Of a stretch of 64,000 bases of DNA, positions 25,103-34,800 are shown piece after piece; within the stretch, counting starts at the first letter, position 1, and every line of letters starts with the position of its first letter. The notes below the pieces were generated by a model. It ran no database searches, was not told where the DNA came from, and saw only the letters and a program-made list of their open reading frames with translations. The stretch comes from Chloroflexota bacterium. GTDB taxonomy: Bacteria > Chloroflexota > Anaerolineae > Promineifilales > Promineifilaceae. Both the position numbers and the translations under genes were made by a program. The stretch is taken from positions 1 through 64,000 of the forward strand of contig JAJRVV010000197.1 of assembly GCA_024277135.1 (NCBI GenBank). Reading direction: 5' to 3'.

Positions 25103-27442
25103 CTACCGCATCCCCACCACACGGCCGATCCCCCGCCCCACCCAGATTTCCTCAGCAAAAGCGGGATCAATCGCCGAGGCCACAAAATACGTGACGCCCT
25201 GCACCACCGGCCGCTTCTGGATTTCCTGCCAAAATCGGAGGTACTGCCGCCCTTTTTGCACGGCCGTCACCCCCCCCTTGTTGTGGCTCGCCTCCGTGAT
25301 CCAAATTGGCTTAAAGCGGAACCGGCTGATGAAATCATCCAGCACGTCCAACGCCCGCGCCATCGGGTACACCGTAGACCAGTAAACATGAATGCCCAGA
25401 CCGTCCGCCGCCTCCACCGCCTCCCGGCTGGCTTCGACAAACCGAATGTGATCCAGCTTGACATTGGTGACGGCGCTGCCGGGAGAGAGGCCGGGGTAGA
25501 TGAAGCGAACGCCGGGCAGCGCCCGCCGGTATTGATCCAACAGTTCCAGCCACCAGCGGCTGAACTCAGCCCCATTTCGCCAACTGGCATACAACCCTTC
25601 CGCCCGTAAATTCGGTTCGTTGTGCAGTTCCACTGCCACATCCTTGCCGGGTAGAGCGGTTAACAATCGCTCTACTTCCGGCCGGGTCCAGGCCAAAAAC
25701 TGGCCGGGGCTGACGTTGCGCCCGCCAAAGCTGAGGAACGCCCGCACTACCCATTTGGCGTCGGGATGTTCTTGGGCCAGCCGGTCCACATCTTCCGTTT
25801 TGTGATGGGTCAATACTTTAATCATGTCAGGGCGCATGTCGCCAAATTCGCGGAATTCCGCCTCGCTGATGTCCGGGTCGGCCGAGGCGTGCAGGCCGAT
25901 GCGGGCCGGGCCGAGCAAACCAGGATCAACCGGCGCCTCTTCGGCCGGGGGCTGGATGATGGTGTCGTCCACCCGCACCGGCACAAATTCTCCGGATGGG
26001 GCGCCGGTGACGATGACGACGCTGTTGGCGGGAATCAGGCCAATGGCGCGGCCGTTTCGCTGCGGTGTTTGGCGCAGGGTGGCGCCATACCGGCCAACCG
26101 TTCCCTCATCTTCATTCACCGCCACCTCGCTTTGCAGCGCCCAACCCGGCGTGGTGTCGTGGATGGGCAGCGGCAGGGGCAAAAGCGGCGGCCGTTCATC
26201 TGGAAACGACGCTGGCTGCAAAATTTCTGGCGTCGGCTCTACCAGCCGGAAGAAATCAGATTTGTTCGCCAATATGGGCGAATGGTTGTTTTGTCCAGGC
26301 CCCGCCAGAGTGACGGTGGCATCCCCCTTGATCGTGCCCACATATTCGCCGCTCTCAACTGGCCTGGCCCGCAGATGAACGCCCTGGTGACGGATGATGG
26401 CGTAAGCGCCAAACGGCTGTAGATGGTTGGTTTGCGTCCATCCCAGGTAAATGTCTGGCGGCAGCGCGCCCAACACATCGGCTGGCGGCGGCGGCGGGCC
26501 GAGGGGCAGGTTGACCGGCCCCAGAAAATCGGCGCGGCGGACGCGGATGGGCAGGTAGCCGTTGGCAGCGCGAGCCAGGATGGTGACGGTGCTGCCCGCT
26601 TTGACGATGCCGATGTTGGCAGCGTTGCGATCTGGTTTGGCGCGTAAGTTGATGCCCTGGGCGGTGTTGACGATGGCCTGCCGCCCAACCGGTCTGAGGA
26701 AGGGTTCCCACGCCCAACCGTTGATGGTGGTGACGGTGGGGGGCGGTTCTGGCGCCGGTTTGTTGGGGATGTCGCCGGTATCCAGCCCCAGCGCGGCCCT
26801 GGGAACCTGGACAGGAGTGAAACCGGCGCGGCCGTCGCCCAAAAGGATCATCATGCTGCCTTCGGGCAGGGGGTAACTGCGTGTTTGGCTGACGCGGAGG
26901 GTGACGCCGCCGGCATTGGCCTGGGCTAGATCGCCTGATTGGCTGATGGCGGCCGTCAACACCCATCCACTGACAAAAGGCGGCGCCGGTTTCTGCCAGC
27001 CCATCAAGGGCAGCAAAAACGGGGTGGGGTCAATGATGTTGTAAGGCCAGTTGCCCTGGCGGGCGCCCTCTTTTTTGAGCGTGATGTGTAGATGGGAGCC
27101 GAAACTGTTGCCGGTGTTATCGGCGTGGCCGATGAGCTGACCGGCCTGAACCACATCCCCTACCTGCACCACCGATTTTTGCAGATGGGCGTAAATGGTG
27201 CGGTATCCTTCTTGGTGAGCGATGCGGATGTGGATGCCGTAGTTGTGGCTGTTGGGGTTGGCGTTAACTTTGAAAACACGGCCGTCGGCGACGGCGAACA
27301 CCTTGCTGCCATGCGGCGCGCGTATGTCCGCGCCATCATGCCCCGGAAGGCCGAATTGGGCATAGTTTTGTGGATTGGCCCCGAAATGTTGCGTGATGAC
27401 GCGGTATTCCGTAGGCCAGGCCAGGAACTTGAAGTCGCTCAT
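25103..27442 (-). CDS. M23 peptidase / SH3 repeats / GH-A-type TIM-barrel fusion
   Basis: A 779-residue multidomain protein. An M23 (LytM) metallopeptidase domain (about 10-140) has the zinc ligands H35 and D39 (GHDGAD) and H119 in SHLHITL, with H86 (YAHL) also conserved. Three bacterial SH3-like domains follow (about 255-305, 345-400, 445-495). A C-terminal glycosidase-like TIM barrel (about 513-779) has E609 in VELHNEPN and E717 in IWITEAS, at the acid/base and nucleophile positions of clan A glycosidases. The expected role is peptidoglycan cleavage or remodelling. Oddly, no signal peptide precedes the M23 domain. A related barrel forms the N-terminus of the giant protein at 31879-38028. 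No clear Shine-Dalgarno site. Confidence 0.85.
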   Translation of the reverse strand: MSDFKFLAWPTEYRVITQHFGANPQNYAQFGLPGHDGADIRAPHGSKVFAVADGRVFKVNANPNSHNYGIHIRIAHQEGYRTIYAHLQKSVVQVGDVVQAGQLIGHADNTGNSFGSHLHITLKKEGARQGNWPYNIIDPTPFLLPLMGWQKPAPPFVSGWVLTAAISQSGDLAQANAGGVTLRVSQTRSYPLPEGSMMILLGDGRAGFTPVQVPRAALGLDTGDIPNKPAPEPPPTVTTINGWAWEPFLRPVGRQAIVNTAQGINLRAKPDRNAANIGIVKAGSTVTILARAANGYLPIRVRRADFLGPVNLPLGPPPPPADVLGALPPDIYLGWTQTNHLQPFGAYAIIRHQGVHLRARPVESGEYVGTIKGDATVTLAGPGQNNHSPILANKSDFFRLVEPTPEILQPASFPDERPPLLPLPLPIHDTTPGWALQSEVAVNEDEGTVGRYGATLRQTPQRNGRAIGLIPANSVVIVTGAPSGEFVPVRVDDTIIQPPAEEAPVDPGLLGPARIGLHASADPDISEAEFREFGDMRPDMIKVLTHHKTEDVDRLAQEHPDAKWVVRAFLSFGGRNVSPGQFLAWTRPEVERLLTALPGKDVAVELHNEPNLRAEGLYASWRNGAEFSRWWLELLDQYRRALPGVRFIYPGLSPGSAVTNVKLDHIRFVEASREAVEAADGLGIHVYWSTVYPMARALDVLDDFISRFRFKPIWITEASHNKGGVTAVQKGRQYLRFWQEIQKRPVVQGVTYFVASAIDPAFAEEIWVGRGIGRVVGMR

Positions 27443-27579
27443 TTTGTTTTGTCCGGTACTGCGGGCGAAATGGCCGTTGGCGAAAGTTTATCTCAGGGCG
27501 GAGCGGCGGGCAAACAAAACCAAAAAAGCCCTGACCGGCAGATACAACCGGGCAAGGCTTGAAGACGAGGCGGCCTCGT

Positions 27580-28116
27580 CTAATCAAGCAAATGGGCGCG
27601 TAATTCCCGAATCGCTTTGTCTAGCGCCTGCTCGGTGATTTCGATGTGGGCGAGGGTGTCTGGCGGCAGCTCTGAATGATTGGCTTTCAGCGATTCAATC
27701 AACGCGCTGGCCGAGAACAACACTTGAACGGCGTCGTCATTAAGTTGACGGCTGTGGTGAGCGTCTTCGCGCGCCCTCTGTAAAATTTGGGCTTGCAGGT
27801 CGCTGGTTTCCCGCTCTTCCAGCCATCGCTCCAGGAAGTTGAGCAGGACGTAGACGATGGCCGGGCCGATAGTGCCGAATAGGAACATATCGAGCAAAGC
27901 ATGGAACCCCACTCCCCATGTGTCATGAATCCAGATGGCGGGCAGCAGCTCGTAACCGGCCACCAGCAGCGCCAGCGCCAGGGGGATGGTCCACTTCAGA
28001 TTATGCAGCCAGCTATGCACGTCCTCAAGCAGTTCAGGCTTGTGGATCAGGTCTGGCAGCCAAGTGCGCGGGCTTTTTATTTTTGGTGTCCGCCGGTTAA
28101 TTAAGTCATTGGTCAT
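27580..28116 (-). CDS. Two-helix membrane protein with degenerate HisKA_3-like domain
   Basis: A 178-residue protein. It has two transmembrane helices (about 42-63 and 72-95) and a charged coiled-coil. The C-terminal helical pair (about 117-178) aligns by eye with the dimerisation domain of DesK/LiaS-type kinases. At the phospho-acceptor site the family has RELHDGxxQ; here it is RQLNDDAVQ, so His is replaced by N126. There is no HATPase domain. It looks like a pseudo-kinase stub that could dimerise with a real kinase, or simply a membrane coiled-coil protein. The start is uncertain: ATGs at 28116, 28173 and 28191 are possible and none has a good ribosome-binding site. Confidence 0.6.
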   Translation of the reverse strand: MTNDLINRRTPKIKSPRTWLPDLIHKPELLEDVHSWLHNLKWTIPLALALLVAGYELLPAIWIHDTWGVGFHALLDMFLFGTIGPAIVYVLLNFLERWLEERETSDLQAQILQRAREDAHHSRQLNDDAVQVLFSASALIESLKANHSELPPDTLAHIEITEQALDKAIRELRAHLLD

Positions 28117-28302
28117 GGGGAGGCCCACTCGTTTACGGTAGCAAATGTTCCGTAAAGAGTAAGGGATTGCCATTGTGTGCCCAAGTGACATTCATCCCGA
28201 AATGAGAGGACATTTGTCCTGTAAAGAATTGTTATGGGAAACGGCCGTCACCCTGACTGATTTAATGGTAAGATAAGGGTATTAGATAGTAGATGGGGCA
28301 GC

Positions 28303-28908
28303 ATGATGGATGATTCGGGATTTTTATCCGATCAAAATGGACAGCTTTTGGTGCAGATGGCCCGGCAAAGCCTGGAGCGGGGGGTGCGGCAGCGGCGGCT
28401 GTTTTTGCCTGATATGGCGGTTTTGCCAACGGCCGTGCAACAGCCTGGAGCCAGTTTTGTGACCTTGACCAATCAGGGCCAACTGCGGGGGTGCATCGGC
28501 AACACAACCCCCCGTTGGCCGCTGGCGGAAGATGTGGTCCGTAATGCCGTTTCCGCATCACGGGATTCCCGATTTAAGCCGGTGGGCGTTGATGAACTGG
28601 GAGATGTGAGGCTGGAGGTGACGGTGTTGTCGCCGCCCCGATTGCTGCCGTATGCCAGTTATACGGCTTTGTTGCGCCAGTTGGCGGAACAACAGGACGG
28701 GGTGATTTTGTCTCTGGACGGCCGTCGCGGGGTGTTGCTGCCGCAAGTGTGGCAGCGCATTCCAGACCCCGACCAATTTCTGGATATTATTGCCCGCAAA
28801 GCTGGCATTCCGTTTCCGGCCTTACGCCAATCCCCGCCTGTGGTTGAGGCGCAGACGTTCCAGGCGCAATGTTTTATGGAGGAAGGGTATTTGGAGCCGG
28901 GAGGGTGA
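28303..28908 (+). CDS. amrA: AMMECR1-domain protein (AmmeMemoRadiSam system protein A-like)
   Basis: A 201-residue protein that is almost entirely an AMMECR1 domain, with the signature LRGCIGN at 61-67, DVVRNAVSASRDSRF, LEVTVLSPP and the C-terminal AQCFMEEG. In many bacteria and archaea this domain is encoded with a Memo-like protein and a radical SAM enzyme in a system of unknown chemistry; neither partner is next to it here. It is divergent from the degenerate-kinase gene. Two adjacent ATGs (28303, 28306) follow GGGGCAGC; I keep the first. Confidence 0.88.
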   Translation: MMDDSGFLSDQNGQLLVQMARQSLERGVRQRRLFLPDMAVLPTAVQQPGASFVTLTNQGQLRGCIGNTTPRWPLAEDVVRNAVSASRDSRFKPVGVDELGDVRLEVTVLSPPRLLPYASYTALLRQLAEQQDGVILSLDGRRGVLLPQVWQRIPDPDQFLDIIARKAGIPFPALRQSPPVVEAQTFQAQCFMEEGYLEPGG

Positions 28909-28927
28909 TGAGGGGTAGGGGGAGCAA

Positions 28928-30094
28928 TTAACGGCAAAAGTGGACGGCCGTCTCCGCCAAAATCCCCGCCAACACAACCACTGAAGAAATATCTACCCAC
29001 TCTTCCGCGCTGTGCAGCCCGGCGCCGATGGGGCCAATGAGCGCCGTCTCCATGCCCGCCTGAGCCAGGATCGCCGCATCTGTCCAGAAAGTCTGACCGG
29101 TGTGTGGGCCGGGGACGGTCAGCCATTGGGCTACGGCCTGTGCCAACGCCTGCACGATGGCCGCCTCTGCGCCAATCTCAAACGGTTCGCGCAAAAATGT
29201 GGGTTTGACGGCCGCTTTGAAGGAGGGATCAGCGGCTAACCGGTCAATGATGGCTTGCAATTCGGCCGTCGCCTGCGCTTCTGTTTCGCCGGGAACGGTG
29301 CGCCGTTCTATTTCCAGTTGACAGTGGGCGGCGTAGACGCTAATTTCGCGCCCGCCGTGAATTTGGGCGGCATGGAGGGAGGGCGGCCCGGCCAATGGAT
29401 GGGGCGGCCGGGCGCGTAGTGCTTGCTCTAATTTGTCCAGTTCGGCCAAAAAACGCCCCATGCGCATGTTGGCGTCAATCCCTTCGTGGTAGCGGCTGCC
29501 GTGCGCCGCCCGGCCAAATGTTTCCACGTCGTACCAGATGAAGCCGCGATGGGCGCGGCAGATGCGTAAATCGGTCGGTTCGGTGACGATGGCGGCGTCT
29601 GTGCGATATTGGGAATGTTTGACCAGATCTTCACTGCCGATACTGGCGTACTCTTCGTCGGCGACGGCCGTTACCAGCAAATCGCCCCCCAGTTCCACCC
29701 CATCGTCTGCCAACGCCTTCACCGCGCCCATCATCGCCGCCAAACTCCCTTTCATGTCCTGCGCTCCCCGGCCGTAGAGACGGCCGTCGCGCACCACAGC
29801 GGCAAACGGATCAATCCTCATGCCATCCACGCCGACGGTATCCATGTGAGCGTTGAGCAGCAGGGATTTGCCCGTTCCCTGGCCGCGCAGACGGCCGATC
29901 ACATTCCAGCGTCCCGGCTCAATCTCATGCGTCGTCACCGCCAGCCCCAAATCGGCCAGCGTATCGGCTGTAAAAGCGGCGACCTCCGCCTCGCCCGGCG
30001 CGCCGGGAACCAGGGAGGGATTGACGGAGTTGATTTGCACCAGTTGGGTGAGCAGATTTAAGGTGTAGGCGCGGTCAATTTTGATGGTGGGCAT
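28928..30094 (-). CDS. M20-family metallopeptidase/deacylase (ArgE/DapE-like)
   Basis: A 388-residue enzyme with the M20 dinuclear zinc site: H83 and D85 (LNAHMDTVG), the bridging D113 (GRGAQDMKG), the catalytic E147 and ligand E148 (ADEEYAS), a ligand Asp/Glu in TEPTDL, and a late His (GLHSAEEWVD). The dimerisation domain is at about 175-290. The family hydrolyses amide bonds of acylated amino acids or dipeptides (acetylornithine, succinyl-diaminopimelate, carnosine-like); the substrate is unclear. ATG 30094 is taken as the start; the TTG at 30106 lies in reiterated spacer DNA. Confidence 0.92.
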   Translation of the reverse strand: MPTIKIDRAYTLNLLTQLVQINSVNPSLVPGAPGEAEVAAFTADTLADLGLAVTTHEIEPGRWNVIGRLRGQGTGKSLLLNAHMDTVGVDGMRIDPFAAVVRDGRLYGRGAQDMKGSLAAMMGAVKALADDGVELGGDLLVTAVADEEYASIGSEDLVKHSQYRTDAAIVTEPTDLRICRAHRGFIWYDVETFGRAAHGSRYHEGIDANMRMGRFLAELDKLEQALRARPPHPLAGPPSLHAAQIHGGREISVYAAHCQLEIERRTVPGETEAQATAELQAIIDRLAADPSFKAAVKPTFLREPFEIGAEAAIVQALAQAVAQWLTVPGPHTGQTFWTDAAILAQAGMETALIGPIGAGLHSAEEWVDISSVVVLAGILAETAVHFCR

Positions 30095-30116
30095 TGGAAT
30101 GGTCAATTGCTAATTG

Positions 30117-30983
30117 TCAATTGTTAATTGTCGTTTCCGCAAAATGGGTGATGGCGTCCAGGTGTTTCTGCGGCGTGTCGAAGCCCAGGTACATCGTGTT
30201 CAGGCTCATGTGGGTGGCGCCGACCGCTTCCCACTCGCCCAGGAGCCGCCGCCACAGGTCGGGGTTGGCCCCTTTGTAGGAGAGCCGTCCCTCCAGGCCG
30301 AATTCGTCGGGTGTACGGCCGTACCGTTCCGCATACTTGTAAATTTTCTCCATGTCGGCCTGCGCTTCGGCGGCGCGGCGGGCGTTGCTCATCCAGCCGT
30401 CCCCCAGGCGGGCGATGCGGCGCAGCACGGCGTCGGCGGCGCCGCCAAACCAGATGGGGATGCGCCGGGCGGGGCGGGGGTTGAGGCCGGCGTCGGGGAT
30501 GGTGTGCCAGCGCCCTTCGTAGGTGATCAACTCTTCCGTCCACAGCCGCCGCAAAAGCTGAACCTGCTCCTCGATGCGCCGCCCCCGCGTATGAAAATCC
30601 TGGTTGAGGGCGATGAATTCTACCTTGTTCCAGCCGTTGCCTACCCCCAGGCGGAACCGGCCGTCGCACAACAAATCTAACGTGGCCGCCTGCTTGGCGA
30701 CGACGGCCGTTTCCCGCTGCGGCAAAATGAGGATGCCGGTGGCGAACTCGATCCGCTGCGTCAGCCCGGCCATGTAGCTGAACATGACAAACGGGTCGTG
30801 GAACGGGTTTTGGTAGGTGTACGGCCCCTGCCAGCCGCCGGGACGATCCGGATTCGCGCCCAGCACGTGATCGTAAGCGACGATGAAATCATAGCCCAGC
30901 GCCTCGGCAGTTTGCGCGTAGTCACGAATGACGACGGGGTCGCTGCCAAATTCAATTTGAGGGTAAACCAGTCCGATTTTCAC
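30117..30983 (-). CDS. Luciferase-like (LLM) F420-dependent oxidoreductase
   Basis: A 288-residue TIM-barrel flavin/F420 oxidoreductase. Family landmarks include the N-terminal strand MKIGLVYPQIEFGSD, YDHVLGANP, GILILPQRETAVVAKQAATLD (20 of its residues show the LLM pattern), LGVGNGWNKVEF and IPIWFGGAADAVLRR. Proteins of this type in actinobacteria and Chloroflexota often use coenzyme F420; the substrate is unknown. It starts at a GTG with GAGG six bases upstream. It lies in the minus-strand run that begins with the giant McrB-like gene and could be cotranscribed, though the two systems have no evident link. Confidence 0.88.
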   Translation of the reverse strand: MKIGLVYPQIEFGSDPVVIRDYAQTAEALGYDFIVAYDHVLGANPDRPGGWQGPYTYQNPFHDPFVMFSYMAGLTQRIEFATGILILPQRETAVVAKQAATLDLLCDGRFRLGVGNGWNKVEFIALNQDFHTRGRRIEEQVQLLRRLWTEELITYEGRWHTIPDAGLNPRPARRIPIWFGGAADAVLRRIARLGDGWMSNARRAAEAQADMEKIYKYAERYGRTPDEFGLEGRLSYKGANPDLWRRLLGEWEAVGATHMSLNTMYLGFDTPQKHLDAITHFAETTINN

Positions 30984-31054
30984 GAGAACCTCAGGGAGGA
31001 TTTTGGATTTACGATTTTGGATTCTGGATTGGGTTGCTCCTGGGCAAGCTGCCG
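30984..31054. repeat. Intergenic 'gattttggatt' words
   Basis: About half of this spacer consists of gattttggatttacgatt-like reiterations, followed by 'gttaactgttggttgttg'. The first word also occurs at 25016-25045 and 31850-31878. Confidence 0.5.
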
Positions 31055-31846
31055 TTAACTGTTGGTTGTTGATTGTTCTAAAAAGCCGCGCGCGGCCAAA
31101 GCAAGACAGGCGTCAGCGTGCGGGTGGCCGGGCGTGGGCAGGAGGATAGTTTGGCCCAGGATGGGGTACACGGCCGTCCACTGCGCCTGCTCGATGATGT
31201 GGTGGTAACGGCCGTACAAGTCTGCCACCTGCCCATACAATTCCGTTTTCGAGGCGCGCGCCTTGATCAGATGGCGCGGCGTGATCTTATCCGGCGCTTT
31301 GACTTGCCGCAAGCGGATGTTGGCCTGCGCCGCCCGCAGATGAGTGCGGATGTCGTTGGTACGCCGCGCCAGCCAATCCGGTTCTGAAGCGCCCCCGGCC
31401 GTCCAGCGACCGGCCGCCAGCATCACCGGATTGATCTGGGGGATGAGTTGGGCCACGGCCGTGAGCAAAAACTTGAGCAGTTGATTTTCTGGGGTGTCAT
31501 GCTGCCGGTGAGGCGGGCGGCAGATGAACAAAGCGGGGTTGGCCTCCTGTTGGGCGCGGGCTTTGGTGGTGGCCGGCCAATCCACCCGGCCCCGCACCTG
31601 CCCCTGAAAGGCGACCCGCTCTCGTTGGGTGGTGCGCTGAAGCTGGCGCAGCAGCAGCGGCAGGGTTCCGGTGACGAAAGCGTGGACATCCCGCCCCGGC
31701 TGGGTATCGGCCAGGAAGTAGGCGGCGCAAAAGCTGTGGCGCAGCCCGGCATCGGCGTCCAGTTGGGCCTGGGGGGGACGGCCGTCGGCAGGAATGCCCT
31801 GCATCAACAAAGCCAGGAAGCGGTCAGTGGGGGATTGGGCGGGCAT
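31055..31846 (-). CDS. McrC/DUF2357-like partner protein lacking a visible nuclease domain
   Basis: A 263-residue protein. Its middle carries the hallmark of the McrC/DUF2357 superfamily: GRVDWPATTKAR (about 86-97), ALFICRPPHR, then DTPENQLLKFLL (about 116-127). The rest is helical with many Arg/Lys. McrC-type proteins normally end with a PD-(D/E)XK nuclease domain and contact the McrB ATPase through the N-terminal part. Here the C-terminus (about 185-263) shows no D...(E/Q)xK pattern, so the nuclease seems to be missing. It lies 32 bases downstream of the giant McrB-like gene, with only 'attttggatt' words between, and should be its partner. No Shine-Dalgarno site is visible. Confidence 0.72.
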   Translation of the reverse strand: MPAQSPTDRFLALLMQGIPADGRPPQAQLDADAGLRHSFCAAYFLADTQPGRDVHAFVTGTLPLLLRQLQRTTQRERVAFQGQVRGRVDWPATTKARAQQEANPALFICRPPHRQHDTPENQLLKFLLTAVAQLIPQINPVMLAAGRWTAGGASEPDWLARRTNDIRTHLRAAQANIRLRQVKAPDKITPRHLIKARASKTELYGQVADLYGRYHHIIEQAQWTAVYPILGQTILLPTPGHPHADACLALAARGFLEQSTTNS

Positions 31847-31878
31847 GGGATTTGCGATTTTGGATTTTAGATTTTGGA

Positions 31879-34800
31879 TTACTCCTGCTCCGTTTCGGTT
31901 ACAGTTAGAGCCTCGGCCAGGTCATACTGCGGGAACAAATCCTGCATCCGGCGCTGGATTTCGGCGAGGGCGTCGGTGTTGGCGAATACGGTGTTCACAT
32001 GCTGATAAATCTTGAGGACAGTCGGCTCATCCAGCCCATCGAACTGGGGCACGGCGTAGAGCAAAAACGCCTCGCCCACATGTTGCAAAGAGATGGGTTC
32101 TCCTTGTTTCTGGCATTGGCTGATGTAGCTGATCATATCGAGGGCGATGGCCGGGCCAAGCTGGCGATGCTTCATGATGTCGCTGTCGGCAGCGAAGATG
32201 TGGGTTTTGAGGGCGGTGACGATGCCGTTTTCCGCCTCGGCGGGCAGATTGAACTCAGACAGCCAGCGATCAATCAATTCCATAAATATGTTGTTAGGCC
32301 GGGGGATGCCCACATCCACAAAGGCGAAGCGGCGCATGAAGGCGTAGGACATCTCGAACAGGGAAGCTTTGTCGAAGACGTTCATGGTACCGATGATGCG
32401 CCAGCCGGGGGAGATGACGTAATCCCGCGCTGTTTTGCCGGGGAAATCGGCGGGGACGATGCGGATGGGGGCGCTGCCATCCCGGTAGGGCAGGGTGATG
32501 GCCTGGCCGGAGAGGACGGTGAACAGTTCGCCGAACGCTTTGTCAATTTCAGCCCGGTTGATCTCGTCAATGATCACCCATTTCTGTTCGCGGATGGCGC
32601 GCAGGATGATGCCCTCGCGGAAGGTGAGACGGCCGTCGTCGGCAGGCATGTAGCCGCCCACCGTGTCAAACGTGGTCCAGTCGGCGGTGGCAGTGACGGC
32701 GATGACGCCGCGGCTGGCGTTGAGGTCGTGGGCCAGGGCGCAAATGTCCTGGGCGATACTGGTTTTGCCGGTTCCCGGCGGGCCGATGAGGATGATGTGA
32801 TTGCCGGCGCTGAGGGCGCGCGCCATCTGGCTGAAGGCGGCGTCGGGCAGGGTGAGCGTCGTATCAAACGCTTTGACCGGCATCTTTAACTCGGCGGCCA
32901 GCGGCGGCAGCAGGTTGGCGTAGCTGGCCGGTTCGTCGCCGGGGGCGAAGGTGACGTTTTTGTCTTCGTCATCGGCGATTTGGGCCAGGAAGCAGGCCGC
33001 GTCATCCAGGCTGGCGAAGCCCAGGTCGTCGTCCTGCAACAACTGGCGGGCGAAGGCGATGAAGCCGGGATAGTCGAGGTTGTTGGCGCGTTCGGGCAGC
33101 TCCAGATTTTTGAGGGCAGCCACGGCCGTTTCCGGGTGATATGGCAGATGTTCGTCCGGCTCGAAGGCGTACAAAATGAGCGAACTCATCTGATCGTCCA
33201 GGCGGTTGAGGGTCAGGCGGCCCCAGGAGTCCCGGCGTTGGAAGATGGGGGCGTCGTTGTGGCGCAAATCGTAGATGGCCTGCCACAGCGCCGGGTCATC
33301 GTCGGGGAAAGGTTGCAGCAGATGGCTGGGCAAATCGTAGCAGAGATTGCCAGTGATGGTGAGATTGTCCGTCCGCCGGTCGCGCATGGCGCGGCTGGCG
33401 GCCTGATTGTTTGCCAGCCAATCTTGGAGCGGGGTGTCGTTGACGGTTCCGGCGTGCCAGACGGCCGTTTGCAGGTCGGCAAAGGCCTGGGCGCGGTCCG
33501 CGCCATCATTTCCCAGGAATTTTTTGACGTGATCGGCCGTCAGATGGCGGCGCATTTGTCTGCGGGCGCGGGCGCGCAGGTAGAGGCGCAGGCGGCGGCC
33601 GGGCTGCTGCCGGTAAGCGGCGGCGGCGTGGACGAGGGCGCGGCGGCGGGCCGGGTCGGTGATGAACAGATTGTCTAACACTGGCAGGCGCAGGTCGGCG
33701 GCGTGCTGGGGGGTGAATTGGCCGGTCTGACGCACCTCGGCCAGCACCCGGCGGGCGCGGTCACGGAATTCCCGTTTGTGTACCGGGGAGAGCGTGGGCA
33801 GGCTGAGGATTTGCTGCACGATTTCGCGGAAGACGCTTTCCTGGTCGCTGGCGTCCAACGGAGTGTGGGCGACGGCGAGGCCGTTCATGGCTGCGGTGAG
33901 CCGATTGCTGTCGGGGGTGGCGGTGGTGGGAGTGACGGCCGTGTTGGCCAGTGAATCAAGCGCTTGCTCTGGTTTGGCTTCGATGGCTTCTGCGGTGCGC
34001 ATCAGCGCCCGATCCTGGGTGGGATTGCCGGTGCGGGCCTGGGCCAGCAGTTGGGCCGCTTCCTGGGGTTTATTTTGACGGCTGAGAAGGGCGGCCAGGC
34101 CGGTGAGGGGGCCGACGGCGGTGGGGTGCTGCTGCCGCATCGTTTCCAGCCATTGGCCGAGGTCATCCAATTCGCTGTCGGCGGCGGCGCGCACCAGGCC
34201 TAGAAATGCGTCGGCGGCGTTGGGGGTCAAGGGCGCTTTGAGTTTCCATTGGGCGAAGGCGAGGTCGGTCTGGCCGGTGGCCGCGTATGCCTGGGCCAGG
34301 ATGGCGTGGGCGTCGGCGCGGACGGCCTGGTCGTTGATGATTTGCCACAGAGCGGTTTTGGCTTGCAGGATGGCGATGGCTTGCTGCGGCTGCTGCCGGC
34401 GCAACAGGGCGCGGGCGGCGGCGATGATGTCGCTGGCGGTTTCCTGAAAAAGATGAGCCAGTTCGGAACGTTTGGCCTTGATTTTCTCAACCAATTCGGC
34501 CAGACGGCCGTGTCTCGCCATCATCTCTACTAGCCCAAATGCTTTTTCGTTGAGGGTGCGGCCGGGGATGTTTTCGTATTGGATGTTTTCTAATTCAAAA
34601 CAAAGTTGTTTGATTTCTGTGGTGTTGAAGTTTTCGCGCAGGATGTTGAACAGTTTTTGTTTGCGTTCGTGGATGATGGGGTCGTCGCTGGCGGGGGGGA
34701 AGGGGACGGCCATTTCTCGTTGGGGCAGGTATTGGATGACGCGCCGTTCGATGACTTCAATTTCTCGCTTTTGCGCGGGTTCGGCTTTGGTTTTAGCTTC

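Noticed and set aside
25103..27442. Prophage or lysis cassette suggested by the lysin-like protein
   Set aside because: No holin, integrase, terminase, capsid or tail gene is present within the window.
31879..32900. MoxR-type chaperone ATPase instead of McrB
   Set aside because: The sensor segment GTMNVFDKASLFEMSYAFMRRFAF and the adjacent DUF2357-like gene fit McrB; no von Willebrand A-domain partner is nearby.
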